A stretch of DNA of 64,000 nt from Bacteroidota bacterium (GTDB lineage Bacteria; Bacteroidota; Bacteroidia; Chitinophagales; Chitinophagaceae), in NCBI GenBank assembly GCA_026391455.1, contig JAPLEH010000062.1, positions 1-64,000 on the forward strand, given 5' to 3'. Below are positions 53,582-61,658 of the stretch, in pieces. Within the stretch, counting starts at the first letter, position 1. Every line of letters begins with the position of its first letter. The notes beneath the pieces are model-generated. The model saw nothing but the letters and a program-made list of their open reading frames with translations, did not search any database and had not been told where the DNA came from. Made by a program: the position numbers and the translations under genes.

Positions 53582-55111
53582 TCAAAATCTTCTTCCCCTT
53601 CCTCCTCCACTTCCACCACCATTTCCACCGCCGGATTGGCCACCGCCATTATCCCTTCTTTCAAACTGGCGGGATTCGCTTCTTCGTTCTACCGGTTGTG
53701 AGGAAGGCTGGGGCTGACGACCACCGCCACCATTATCCATGCGTTCACGCGGTTGACGATCAGGTTGGCCACCCGGGAATCCCTGACTGCCTCCACCAAA
53801 CTCCCTGCGCTCGTACCGGCGTTCATTGTTTACCGGTTGTGGCGTGGGCTCCCTTCTTTCTCGGGGTTGAAATACCCTTCGGTCAGGTTGAGGGTTGTTG
53901 GGGTTATCACTGCGTTCCATTCTTCTGCGGTAGATATCATTGTTGCCATTCGGATTGTTGGGTGTTTCCTGCGGACGGCGTACATCTTCCGGTCTTCTGA
54001 ACGGAGCATTCTCGTTTCTATTTGGACGTACATTCGGATTATTGATATCGCGGTTTCCACCACCATTATTGCTGTTGTCGCCGCGTTCCCATGCATTTCT
54101 GCGAAAGCGCGTATCATCATTACGCACACCCCCATCCGGCTGATTGGGAGTACGGTTACCTTCTTCTCTGCGGAAACCACGGTTATTATCTTCACGTCCG
54201 TTAATATCCTGACCTCGACGGAAACCGCGATCGTTATTATTGTTGTTATAGCGTCCGTTATCATCGCTTCTGCGGAAACCATTATCTGACCTTCCGTTGC
54301 GGAAATTGCCATTGCTCCGGTCATACCGTTCAAACTGACGGGGAGCAAATTGACGGTCATTATCTCTTCTTACATTCGGACGATACATATTTATTTCATT
54401 GCCTCTGAAATATGACCTGCCGGGATTATAACTGTCGCGTAAACGTACCGGGTTGATACGACCACAATATCTTTCTGCATCATAACGACGGGGGCCGCAG
54501 CGATATCCAAACCCGCCACCATAACTGTAATTATTTATGATCACGGTCTGGTGAATGATGGTAGTATTCCGTCTCCAGTCGAGACAATAATCATATAATC
54601 GTGGTGCGGTGATATACATACGCGGTACAAAACACCAATAGCGATCCGGTGGTGCATAACCGCCGATATTAAAATTAACACTCACGGTTACATTCGGACG
54701 AAGCGGCGCCCATCCATAGTAATCGCCACCGTCGCGCCAAGCCACCCAGGCAGGCGACCATTCATAACCCGGTACCCAATACCATCCATAGTAATCATCT
54801 TCTTCCCATCGCCCATAGTGGAAGGGCGCCCATCCCCAGTCATAATCGGATACCCACATCCATTCATAATCGTCGGTGTACACCCAATGACCATTGGTGC
54901 TGTAAGGCCGGAAATCTTCTTCTACATCCGGTACCCATACATACCCATTATCATCGGTTTGTACCCATTGTCCGTAAGGACTCAGTTCGTCGTAAAAAGT
55001 TTGATAAGACACTTCTCTGTCCTGGCCATACTGTGCGGAAGCTTTGTTCCGGATTGAGCTGCCCAGCACCAGTAGTAATGCGAGGACAGACAGGTTGAAC
55101 ACTCTTTTCAT
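53582..55111 (-). CDS. DUF6600-like secreted protein with Arg/Asn/Gly-rich tail
   Basis: 509 residues. Signal peptide (1-26, ending KASAQ). Residues about 45-140 are the Trp/Tyr-rich DUF6600 repeat: YGQWVQTDDNGYVWVPDV, GHWVYTDDYEWMWVSDYDW, GWAPFHYGRWEE, GWYWVPGYEWSPAWVAWRD, GWAPLRPN. The second half (about 215-509) is disordered and made mainly of Arg, Asn, Gly, Pro and Asp (FERRDNGGGQSGGG at the end). Such proteins are found near envelope systems in several phyla, but the function is unsettled; the Arg-rich tail would bind acidic polymers. Confidence 0.75.
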   Translation of the reverse strand: MKRVFNLSVLALLLVLGSSIRNKASAQYGQDREVSYQTFYDELSPYGQWVQTDDNGYVWVPDVEEDFRPYSTNGHWVYTDDYEWMWVSDYDWGWAPFHYGRWEEDDYYGWYWVPGYEWSPAWVAWRDGGDYYGWAPLRPNVTVSVNFNIGGYAPPDRYWCFVPRMYITAPRLYDYCLDWRRNTTIIHQTVIINNYSYGGGFGYRCGPRRYDAERYCGRINPVRLRDSYNPGRSYFRGNEINMYRPNVRRDNDRQFAPRQFERYDRSNGNFRNGRSDNGFRRSDDNGRYNNNNNDRGFRRGQDINGREDNNRGFRREEGNRTPNQPDGGVRNDDTRFRRNAWERGDNSNNGGGNRDINNPNVRPNRNENAPFRRPEDVRRPQETPNNPNGNNDIYRRRMERSDNPNNPQPDRRVFQPRERREPTPQPVNNERRYERREFGGGSQGFPGGQPDRQPRERMDNGGGGRQPQPSSQPVERRSESRQFERRDNGGGQSGGGNGGGSGGGRGRRF

Positions 55112-55293
55112 GGTCGTGCATTTTTAGTAATAAATAGATTCATACGATAATTTTTTGCAGCCACTACCCTTCCACTGTATGGCGGTGGTGGTTCATTTGT
55201 ATTACATCCGTATGACGCTATTTCTGTGCCATGAGGAGGCAACGATTAATCCGGATTGGTGTTTTAGCAAAATATTGGGTCAGATGTTAAAGG
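55112..55293. other. Intergenic stretch before composite repeat B, no gene seen
   Basis: The 180 bp upstream of the DUF6600-like gene show no frame or fold that I can support. It should hold the promoter of that gene (minus strand). The rest of the gap up to 55636 is repeat element B. Confidence 0.4.
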
Positions 55294-55392
55294 AGGTTGA
55301 AGAGGTTACATAGGTTTCATAGGTTGAAGAGGTTCCATAGGTTGAAGAGGTTTAAGAGGTTCCATAGGTTTAAGAAGTTCAAGAGGTTGAAT
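55294..55392. repeat. Nonamer array, 11 units in exact register (element B)
   Basis: Units AGGTTGAAG, AGGTTACAT, AGGTTTCAT, AGGTTCCAT, AGGTTTAAG, AAGTTCAAG follow in exact 9-bp register. It is the inverted relative of the array at 42141-42288; the last 27 bp and the junction beyond are identical to the reverse complement of that element. Confidence 0.9.
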
Positions 55393-55588
55393 ACAGTTCG
55401 CGGCTGCTGGTTTCTGGCTGTTTGAAGCTCGTGGCTGATAGCTCGCGGCTCGTAGCTGGCTGTTGTCACTGGCTGTTTACTTGCAGCTTGTAGCTAGCAA
55501 CTTACAGCCCGCTGTTTGATGCTCGTGGCTGATAGCTCGCCCCACAGGGGTAAACAGCTCGAAGCTGGCTGTTGTCGCTGGCTGTTTC
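55393..55588. repeat. Heptamer half of composite repeat element B
   Basis: Begins ACAGTTCGCGG, shared with element A, then AGCTCGT, GGCTGAT, AGCTCGC, GGCTCGT, AGCTGGC and similar heptamers, plus the block TTTGATGCTCGTGGCTGATA and GCTCGCCCC. It also shares the words of the array at 139-400. It ends 9 bp before the terminator stem of the lipoprotein gene at 55637. Confidence 0.85.
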
Positions 55589-55616
55589 AAAAAAAAGGCC
55601 GCCCTAAAGCAGCCTT
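55589..55616 (-). terminator. Terminator of the carboxypeptidase-regulatory-like lipoprotein gene
   Basis: AAGGC (55595-55599) and GCCTT (55612-55616) with an inner GC-rich stem; on the minus strand an eight-T run follows. It is 20 bp past the stop at 55637. Confidence 0.7.
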
Positions 55617-55636
55617 ATATTTATTTAATTATAATG

Positions 55637-57466
55637 TCATCGTTTCACTTTAAAATGACAGACCACATGATGTACAGAACCTACACCATTCAGCAACATA
55701 TCGGCGGTGAAGTTTCCCTCAATATATCCATTTGGTAATGCTCCAAAAGTGGTGATTGTTATCGTGGGGTTTGCGGGTGATACGATTTGCGTATACCGCA
55801 TCACTCCGCTAACCGGATCCGCCACTTTTATTTCATATATATTACTTCCCAGTAGCGGGAATACGCCTGTCGAAGCGTTATTCAGAAAAGTGAAATAAGT
55901 GGTTTCTGCTGCGCCACCCGATACATGTTGTCCGAGTATGATCGTTTTTGTGGGGTATGTACCGGCATTTACAGAATCGATCGCACCAAGTTCATTGGGA
56001 GAGCCGAGGTCTGCCCAGGTATAAGGCACACCATCAATGATGTACTCGATGTATTCGGATAAACCGGCGGAACAAGCCTGTAGTGTACCTATGTTCACCG
56101 TTCCGGATGTACCCGACCCGTTATAGATCAGGCTTTCCTTGTAGACAGAAAGGTCAATCCCCTTTGCTGCGAAATTGAGTGTACTGCTGCTGCATCGCAA
56201 AAGCGTGAATGAAAAATTCCCATTGGTTACCGGAATCGAATATGAACTTCCAAAATCTGTATAGATCACGACAGCGCCATTCGTCACATTCACATTGGCA
56301 CAATTGGTTAGCGTGCCGGTGATAGTTAGCGTGTTGGCGGCTGGCACTACCACTGATACGGTACCCAGACTCGCATCCGCACTGAATGGCCCTATATTCT
56401 GCGACCAGGCTACCGCATTACATTGGTTCATCACTTCTAATAACAATGGTTCATTTTTGGGTACCTTACCACACAAATTACCTGTGGAATCAGTATATCC
56501 GTAACTATAAGAACCGTCGTTCCTTTTTATTCGTACCTGTACATTGATGAGCGGCTGACTGTTTGCCGCATTCACTAATCGCATACAGAGATTGATCAGC
56601 GGAAAGGGTGCATCACAATTCCAGAATGAAAAATGACTTACCTGTGCTTCATAGTTGGTTCCATTCTTTGTAGCAGTACCTTCCTGTATCCATCTTCCTT
56701 TTGTTTCATCAAAATGCCAGAGATCGATAGTATTGGGTGCAGTGCCGGCGATGGATGCAGGTATTGGAAAAGTCAATGCTGCAGCCTTCCCTGTCGCAAC
56801 CTTCAATGGCTGGCTTCCTGTACCGGTAAGTTCCACCCCAAGCATACCATAGGTGGCCAATCCCCTTTCCTCACCACCCGTTGTGATACCTCGGAGATCT
56901 CCGACCATGATATCCGGAAGATTGGCTGCAGTGGGATCGATCCAGGTCATAGCCACACTGACTGTGCCGTTGTACGCATTTCCGGAAGCATCGGTAACCG
57001 CATTGGCCGGCATAATTAATTTCCCGCCATTGATAAGTGATACAGTGCCTCCCGTATTGGCTGCAAAGGTTCCGCTGATGCTCTTTGGCAGCAGTTTGAT
57101 TCGTACATTATGGATCCGCCCTTCCATCGTAACAAAACTCCGGTTGCCATTGAAATAGCCGGCTTTTTCCACCCGTACATAGCCATTTTCTTTTGACAAC
57201 TGAATATTATTGAAGCGGAATACACCATATCGGTCTGTGGTGGTGATATTGATTCCGCTTTTTACGGTTGCGCCCGATACAGGTTGATTATTTTCATCCA
57301 CTACCACACCCCGCACGCCGGCAGTCACCATCACCGCATCCCCGGCGCCATTACCGGTATCGGGTCTGGTATCTTTTGCTTCACGCTGGCAGGAAGTGAA
57401 GAACAGGAAGAAAATTGTTGCACAAATGAAAAATGTCCCATTGATACGAAAAGTTGATCGTAACAT
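55637..57466 (-). CDS. Carboxypeptidase-regulatory-like lipoprotein with ZU5-type domain
   Basis: 609 residues. Lipoprotein signal ending FFTSC (Cys26). An N-terminal carboxypeptidase regulatory-like domain (about 50-135: GVRGVVVDENNQPVSGATVK) is followed by a ZU5-like domain (about 140-250: LIMPANAVTDASGNAYNG, then YGMLGVELTG) also seen in the OmpA protein at 4378-5871, by a W(H/N)FDETKGRW segment (about 252-275), and by several Ig-like beta domains to the end. It belongs to a widespread Bacteroidota class of surface lipoproteins without catalytic residues. Repeat element B begins 20 bp downstream. Confidence 0.75.
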   Translation of the reverse strand: MLRSTFRINGTFFICATIFFLFFTSCQREAKDTRPDTGNGAGDAVMVTAGVRGVVVDENNQPVSGATVKSGINITTTDRYGVFRFNNIQLSKENGYVRVEKAGYFNGNRSFVTMEGRIHNVRIKLLPKSISGTFAANTGGTVSLINGGKLIMPANAVTDASGNAYNGTVSVAMTWIDPTAANLPDIMVGDLRGITTGGEERGLATYGMLGVELTGTGSQPLKVATGKAAALTFPIPASIAGTAPNTIDLWHFDETKGRWIQEGTATKNGTNYEAQVSHFSFWNCDAPFPLINLCMRLVNAANSQPLINVQVRIKRNDGSYSYGYTDSTGNLCGKVPKNEPLLLEVMNQCNAVAWSQNIGPFSADASLGTVSVVVPAANTLTITGTLTNCANVNVTNGAVVIYTDFGSSYSIPVTNGNFSFTLLRCSSSTLNFAAKGIDLSVYKESLIYNGSGTSGTVNIGTLQACSAGLSEYIEYIIDGVPYTWADLGSPNELGAIDSVNAGTYPTKTIILGQHVSGGAAETTYFTFLNNASTGVFPLLGSNIYEIKVADPVSGVMRYTQIVSPANPTITITTFGALPNGYIEGNFTADMLLNGVGSVHHVVCHFKVKR

Positions 57467-57584
57467 AATTTGCTTTTTTAATAATAAAAAATCACTTGCA
57501 AATACTGGCGGGATACTTCCGGCAATTGAAGCGGATGACTATACTTAAAATGAAAAAGAGGTTTCAGCTCACCAAATATAAAAA

Positions 57585-57616
57585 AAAATGTGGAAATGTG
57601 AAAATGTGGAGATGTG
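57585..57616. repeat. Octamer array, four units
   Basis: AAAATGTG, GAAATGTG, AAAATGTG, GAGATGTG in exact 8-bp register, ending 5 bp before the stem of the terminator of the superoxide dismutase gene. Confidence 0.75.
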
Positions 57617-57621
57617 AATAT

Positions 57622-57667
57622 AAAAAAAGGGCAGGGTTCATATGTAAAAAATGAAACCCTGCCCTTT
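57622..57667 (-). terminator. Terminator of the superoxide dismutase gene
   Basis: AAAGGGCAGGGTTCAT pairs with ATGAAACCCTGCCCTTT around ATGTAAAAA, with a T run on the minus strand. Placed about 33 bp past the stop codon. Confidence 0.8.
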
Positions 57668-57675
57668 CACGAAAA

Positions 57676-57710
57676 CTATTAGCTATTAATTTTTATCTAT
57701 TAACTGTTCA
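57676..57710. repeat. Five heptamers overlapping the 3' end of the superoxide dismutase gene
   Basis: CTATTAG, CTATTAA, TTTTTAT, CTATTAA, CTGTTCA in 7-bp register on the plus strand. The stop codon of the gene (minus strand, 57700-57702) and its last two sense codons (Asn-Ser) lie inside. Confidence 0.65.
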
Positions 57711-58467
57711 TCATTCTTTTCTCCACCACATCCCAGTCCACTATTTTCCACCAGGCATTGATATAGTCGGGGCGTTTATTCTGGTATTTCAGGTAATAGG
57801 CATGTTCCCATACATCGAGTCCCAGCAGGGGAATGCCCTTGAGATCGCTGATATCCATGAGGGGATTGTCCTGGTTGGGCGTAGAACCCACTACCAGTTT
57901 GCCTTCTTTATTTTTTAGGAGCCAGGCCCAGCCGCTTCCAAAACGATTTTTACCGGCATCGGTGAATTGTGATTTGAATGTATCAATGGAGCCAAAATCT
58001 TTAACCAATGCAGCCGACAATTGGGGTGAAGGATTGTTGCTGTCGCCAGGGGCCCGCATGCTTTTCCAGAAAAATTCGTGGTTATAATGACCACCTCCGT
58101 TGTTACGCATCTTCACCGAATATTTGGAAATAGATTGGAGGAGAGAGACCAGCGAAACTTTGGTGATGTCCACTTTTTCTGCTGCTACCGCATCCGCAAG
58201 ATTTTTTGCATACGTGGCGGCATGTTTACTGTAATGAATCTCCATGGTCATGGCATCAATCGCAGGTTCCAGTCCGGCATAGGCATACAGAAGCGGTTGC
58301 TGGTTGTAAGGTATTTCTTCTGCTCCCGCTGCAAATCCTTCGCTATGGTGTTCCGTTGCATGGGCAGCCAGCGCCGGTAATGCGGTAAGCGACAGACCAG
58401 CGGCTATGCCAGCCTGACCGGTCGTTTTCAGAAACTGGCGGCGATTTTGCTTGTTTTCATTTGACAT
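57700..58467 (-). CDS. Tat-exported superoxide dismutase, Mn type
   Basis: 255 residues from ATG 58467 (a TTG at 58476 is less likely). Converts superoxide to oxygen and peroxide. The N-terminus has a twin-arginine signal (RRQFLKTTGQAGIAAGLSL, cleavage near LAAHA), so the enzyme works outside the cytoplasm. Metal ligands by motif: His78 (EIHYSKH), His130 (GGHYNHEFFW), Asp218 and His222 (DVWEHAYY). GGGHYN instead of AAQVWN, and NQDNPL rather than NAGTP, indicate the Mn (or cambialistic) type. The last two codons lie in a heptamer array. Confidence 0.9.
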   Translation of the reverse strand: MSNENKQNRRQFLKTTGQAGIAAGLSLTALPALAAHATEHHSEGFAAGAEEIPYNQQPLLYAYAGLEPAIDAMTMEIHYSKHAATYAKNLADAVAAEKVDITKVSLVSLLQSISKYSVKMRNNGGGHYNHEFFWKSMRAPGDSNNPSPQLSAALVKDFGSIDTFKSQFTDAGKNRFGSGWAWLLKNKEGKLVVGSTPNQDNPLMDISDLKGIPLLGLDVWEHAYYLKYQNKRPDYINAWWKIVDWDVVEKRMMNS

Positions 58468-58591
58468 ATTGAACAATTTAATGTGATAAAAATCCTGCTT
58501 AAAATTACTCTTTTAATGCAAGAAGATGACCGGAAATGCTAAGAGGTTGTAAACAATTGTCAGAAGGAGGAAAATAGTTCTTTCCGCCTTG

Positions 58592-58599
58592 TATCTTCG
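58592..58599 (+). promoter_or_regulatory. Possible -7 element of the J-protein gene
   Basis: TATCTTCG, one base off TAnnTTTG, ends 6 bp before the ATG at 58606. No TTTG at the right distance upstream. Confidence 0.35.
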
Positions 58600-58605
58600 C
58601 GCCGC

Positions 58606-59256
58606 ATGGAATTCAAGGATTATTACAGCATATTGGAACTGGCCCCCTCTGCCACTTCCACCGACATTAAAAAGGCCTATCGCCGGCTCGCATTGGTCCA
58701 TCATCCTGATAAGAATCCGAATAACCCTGAAGCGGCCGCACAATTTGCTGCCATCAAAGAAGCCTATGAAGTGCTCATGGACCCGGCCCGGAAAGAATAT
58801 TACCTGCAACAACGTTGGTACAGACAGAGTATGGGCAGCCGCAAGTCTCAACCCATTGTTACCCCGGCCAATATCCTGAAAGAAGCAATAGAGCTGGAAC
58901 GATACGTTTCCAAACTGGATATTTTCCGGATGGATAAAGCCGGATTGCAACAATATATTCTGGATCTGCTTTCAGAAGATACGGTGGAAAAGCTGCAACA
59001 ATTTCACGACCCGGAAGCAATGCGCCAGATCCAATCGATCGTACTTCGTGCCGCCCGCCCACTCCCATTCGCCTACCTGACACCCGTGGCACAACGATTA
59101 CAAAGCCTTTGCAAAGACGATCCGGAAGGACTGGATTCCATCAGAGGATTCATGCAACTACAACGGAAGACACAAACCCGTGAACGGTATACCTTGCTGA
59201 TTATTATGATCATCACATTTGTACTCTGCCTGGTCATTTATTTCGCGGGCCGATAG
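58606..59256 (+). CDS. J-domain protein with C-terminal membrane anchor
   Basis: 216 residues. J domain at 1-65 (MEFKDYYSILELAPSATSTD, HHPDKNP containing the HPD that stimulates DnaK). It lacks the Gly/Phe and zinc regions of DnaJ. The middle is helical and charged. The last 20 residues (about 194-213, LLIIMIITFVLCLVIYF) form one TM near the very end, so the J domain should be on the cytoplasmic side of the membrane, a tail-anchored layout. Partner is DnaK; client unknown. The ABC-F gene starts 14 bp later. Confidence 0.8.
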   Translation: MEFKDYYSILELAPSATSTDIKKAYRRLALVHHPDKNPNNPEAAAQFAAIKEAYEVLMDPARKEYYLQQRWYRQSMGSRKSQPIVTPANILKEAIELERYVSKLDIFRMDKAGLQQYILDLLSEDTVEKLQQFHDPEAMRQIQSIVLRAARPLPFAYLTPVAQRLQSLCKDDPEGLDSIRGFMQLQRKTQTRERYTLLIIMIITFVLCLVIYFAGR

Positions 59257-59258
59257 AG

Positions 59259-59266
59259 TATATTTG
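59259..59266 (+). promoter_or_regulatory. Possible -7 element of the ABC-F gene
   Basis: TATATTTG fits TAnnTTTG and ends 4 bp before the ATG at 59271, inside the short gap after the J-protein gene. No -33 element at the proper distance, and the two genes may simply be one operon. Confidence 0.35.
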
Positions 59267-59270
59267 CGGT

Positions 59271-61175
59271 ATGCACTATGTTTCAGCAGAAGGATTAAGC
59301 AAGAGTTACGGGATTCAACCGCTTTTTGAGAAAATTTCTTTTCATATTGAAGAAGGGGACAAAATCGCCCTGGTAGCCCGTAATGGTACCGGCAAATCCA
59401 CCTTATTAAAAATCCTGGCGGGTAAAGAAACACCCGATGAAGGAAAAATATGGATCAGCAAAGATGTGGATGTGGTATTGCTGGAACAAGAACCTTCCTT
59501 TGCCGAAGACAAATCCATCCTGGACAATATCTTTTTTCATGAACACCCCCTCATCCGCGCCATTAAAGAATACGAAGCGGTCAGTGAAGGTGGAGATCCC
59601 GACAAACTGAATGCCGCCATTATTAAAATGGATGACCTCGGCGCCTGGGATTTTGATGCTAAAGTAAAACAGGTGCTCGGTAAACTAAATATTCATCAGC
59701 TTCATCAGCCGGTGAAATCATTAAGCGGAGGACAACGCAAACGGGTGGCCCTCGCCAAAACACTTATTGATATCGGTTTCGAACATAAACATGTATTACT
59801 GATCATGGATGAACCCACCAACCACCTGGATGTGGAAATGGTGGAATGGCTCGAACATTATTTCGATAAAGAAAATGTAACCTTGTTGCTGGTAACGCAC
59901 GACCGCTATTTTCTCGATTCCACCTGCACAGAAATATGGGAGATGGCTCCCGGCCCCGGCGGAGAGAGCAGTTATATCTATACACATAAAGGCGATTACC
60001 AGTATTTTCTGGAACAAAAAGCAGCCCGCCTTGAAAATGAACAAGCAAGTATCGATAAAGCCCGAAATACTTATCGCCGCGAACTGGAATGGATGCGCAA
60101 ACAACCCCGTGCCCGCACCACCAAAAGCAAAAGCCGGCAGGATAATTTTTATTCTGTTGAGAAAAAAGCGAAACAACTGGTGGTGGAAGAGCAATTGCAA
60201 CTCGATATGAAAATGAACCGGCTGGGTGGGAAAGTGGCCGAGTTGAAAAAATTGTACAAAAGTTATGGCGACAAAGTGATCCTCAAAGGGTTTGATTATA
60301 CTTTCAAAAAGGGTGAACGCGTGGGCATCGCCGGAAAAAACGGTACCGGTAAATCCACGTTTCTAAATATCCTGCAGGGGCTTGAAATGCCGGACAGCGG
60401 AAAAGTGAATATTGGTGATACCGTCATCTTTGGTAATTACTCGCAACAGGGTCTGGTAGTGAAAGAAGATATGCGGGTGATCGAATTCGTAAAAGACATT
60501 GCAGAGAATTTTCCATTGGCCAGTGGCGGCTCAATGAGCGCGGCACAATTCTTACAATTATTTTTATTTGAACCCGACAAACAATATACCTATATCAGCA
60601 AACTGAGTGGTGGCGAACGAAGAAGACTGCATTTATTATCCATCCTTTTCCGCAACCCCAACTTCCTGATACTGGATGAGCCCACCAATGACCTGGACCT
60701 TCCCACGTTGGGTGTGCTGGAAAATTTCTTAACCGAATTTCAGGGATGCCTGCTCATCGTATCGCACGACCGTTATTTTATGGACCGGCTGGTAGACCAT
60801 CTCTTTGTATTTGAAGGCGAGGGGGTAATCCGGGATTTTCCGGGCAATTATTCTCAATACCGGGCAGAAGAAGAACGAAACAAAAAGGCGGAACCTGTTG
60901 CAGATCAAAAAACAAAACCAGACGTCCCCTCACCCGTTGCTGAACAGCCGGCTTCTCCCAAAAGACAACTGAGCTTTAAAGAAAAAAGGGAATTTGAACT
61001 GCTGGAAAAAGAAATACCGGCATTGACCAAAGAGAAAGAAGTAGTAACGGCCAAATTAAATGATGGCAGCACCCCCTACGAAGAGCTCCAGCAACTTTCT
61101 GTTCGTATTGGTGAAATCACCCGATTACTGGATGAAAAAGAATTGCGCTGGCTGGAATTGAGCGAATTACAGTAA
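59271..61175 (+). CDS. ABC-F family ATP-binding protein (ribosome-associated type)
   Basis: 634 residues with two ABC domains and no membrane part. First: Walker A ARNGTGKSTLLKIL (about 36), signature LSGGQRKRVALAK, Walker B LLIMDEPTNHLD. Second: AGKNGTGKSTFLNIL (about 350), signature LSGGERRRLHLL, Walker B LILDEPTNDLD. Between them is the long linker arm with EWMRKQPRARTTKSKSRQ. The C-terminal tail (about 540-634) is charged and coiled-coil like. Members control translation states on the ribosome (EttA-, Uup-like); this is closest to Uup in plan, with a C-terminal coiled coil. Subtype by layout only. Confidence 0.9.
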   Translation: MHYVSAEGLSKSYGIQPLFEKISFHIEEGDKIALVARNGTGKSTLLKILAGKETPDEGKIWISKDVDVVLLEQEPSFAEDKSILDNIFFHEHPLIRAIKEYEAVSEGGDPDKLNAAIIKMDDLGAWDFDAKVKQVLGKLNIHQLHQPVKSLSGGQRKRVALAKTLIDIGFEHKHVLLIMDEPTNHLDVEMVEWLEHYFDKENVTLLLVTHDRYFLDSTCTEIWEMAPGPGGESSYIYTHKGDYQYFLEQKAARLENEQASIDKARNTYRRELEWMRKQPRARTTKSKSRQDNFYSVEKKAKQLVVEEQLQLDMKMNRLGGKVAELKKLYKSYGDKVILKGFDYTFKKGERVGIAGKNGTGKSTFLNILQGLEMPDSGKVNIGDTVIFGNYSQQGLVVKEDMRVIEFVKDIAENFPLASGGSMSAAQFLQLFLFEPDKQYTYISKLSGGERRRLHLLSILFRNPNFLILDEPTNDLDLPTLGVLENFLTEFQGCLLIVSHDRYFMDRLVDHLFVFEGEGVIRDFPGNYSQYRAEEERNKKAEPVADQKTKPDVPSPVAEQPASPKRQLSFKEKREFELLEKEIPALTKEKEVVTAKLNDGSTPYEELQQLSVRIGEITRLLDEKELRWLELSELQ

Positions 61176-61199
61176 TGGGCTTCTTCTTTTGTTTTTTTG

Positions 61200-61207
61200 T
61201 ATCTTTT
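61200..61207 (+). promoter_or_regulatory. Possible -7 element of the gene at 61230
   Basis: TATCTTTT, 22 bp before the ATG. A T-rich tract lies upstream. Weak. Confidence 0.25.
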
Positions 61208-61229
61208 AGGCCAAACCATTTGCACAACC

Positions 61230-61640
61230 ATGTTACGTTTACTACTGCTTACCGCCATTTTCTGTACGGGACATGCCGCCCATAGCACCAATCTTCCACC
61301 GGTAAAATCGATCACCATCATCGTGGATGCCAGACAGGGTATCTTTATAGGCCGTGATACCGTTGATACGGAAACCCTTCCCGCAATATTAGCTGAACGC
61401 CTCTGGAAAAGCTACCTGGGTACCGGCAAAATGTATGACCGGATAAAAGTTGTCACCCGGGGCGAAGTACTGATGGGTACTCGTGGCTCCGTGTTTGATG
61501 CCATACAGCAAGGACAGCAGCAGGCACTGAAAAAACTCTGCCTGCAATTACATAAGAAGTTGTTTGAAGAACTGAACCCCTCCCAGCAGCAACGGATACG
61601 GCAGAAATACAAAGTACTATTTCAGGAAACATTTATATAA
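61230..61640 (+). CDS. Secreted protein with ExbD-like periplasmic domain
   Basis: 136 residues from ATG 61230. Signal peptide MLRLLLLTAIFCTGHAAHST. The mature part reads as a mixed alpha-beta domain: VKSITIIVDARQGIFIGRDT, LPAILAERLW, DRIKVVTRGEVLMGTRGSVF, then two helices. The order of strands (I-x-V-D/A-x-x-G, then L-x-x-x-L, then V-x-x-x-G) is that of the ExbD/TolR periplasmic domain, but here there is no N-terminal cytoplasmic tail with the key Asp. So it would be a free, secreted relative, or an unrelated look-alike. Low certainty. Confidence 0.45.
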   Translation: MLRLLLLTAIFCTGHAAHSTNLPPVKSITIIVDARQGIFIGRDTVDTETLPAILAERLWKSYLGTGKMYDRIKVVTRGEVLMGTRGSVFDAIQQGQQQALKKLCLQLHKKLFEELNPSQQQRIRQKYKVLFQETFI

Positions 61641-61658
61641 TTTTTCAATCTACCGGTC

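Noticed and set aside
53753-54360. Antisense and shifted frames inside the Arg/Asn-rich gene
   Set aside because: Low-complexity coding DNA leaves other frames open; no domain content.
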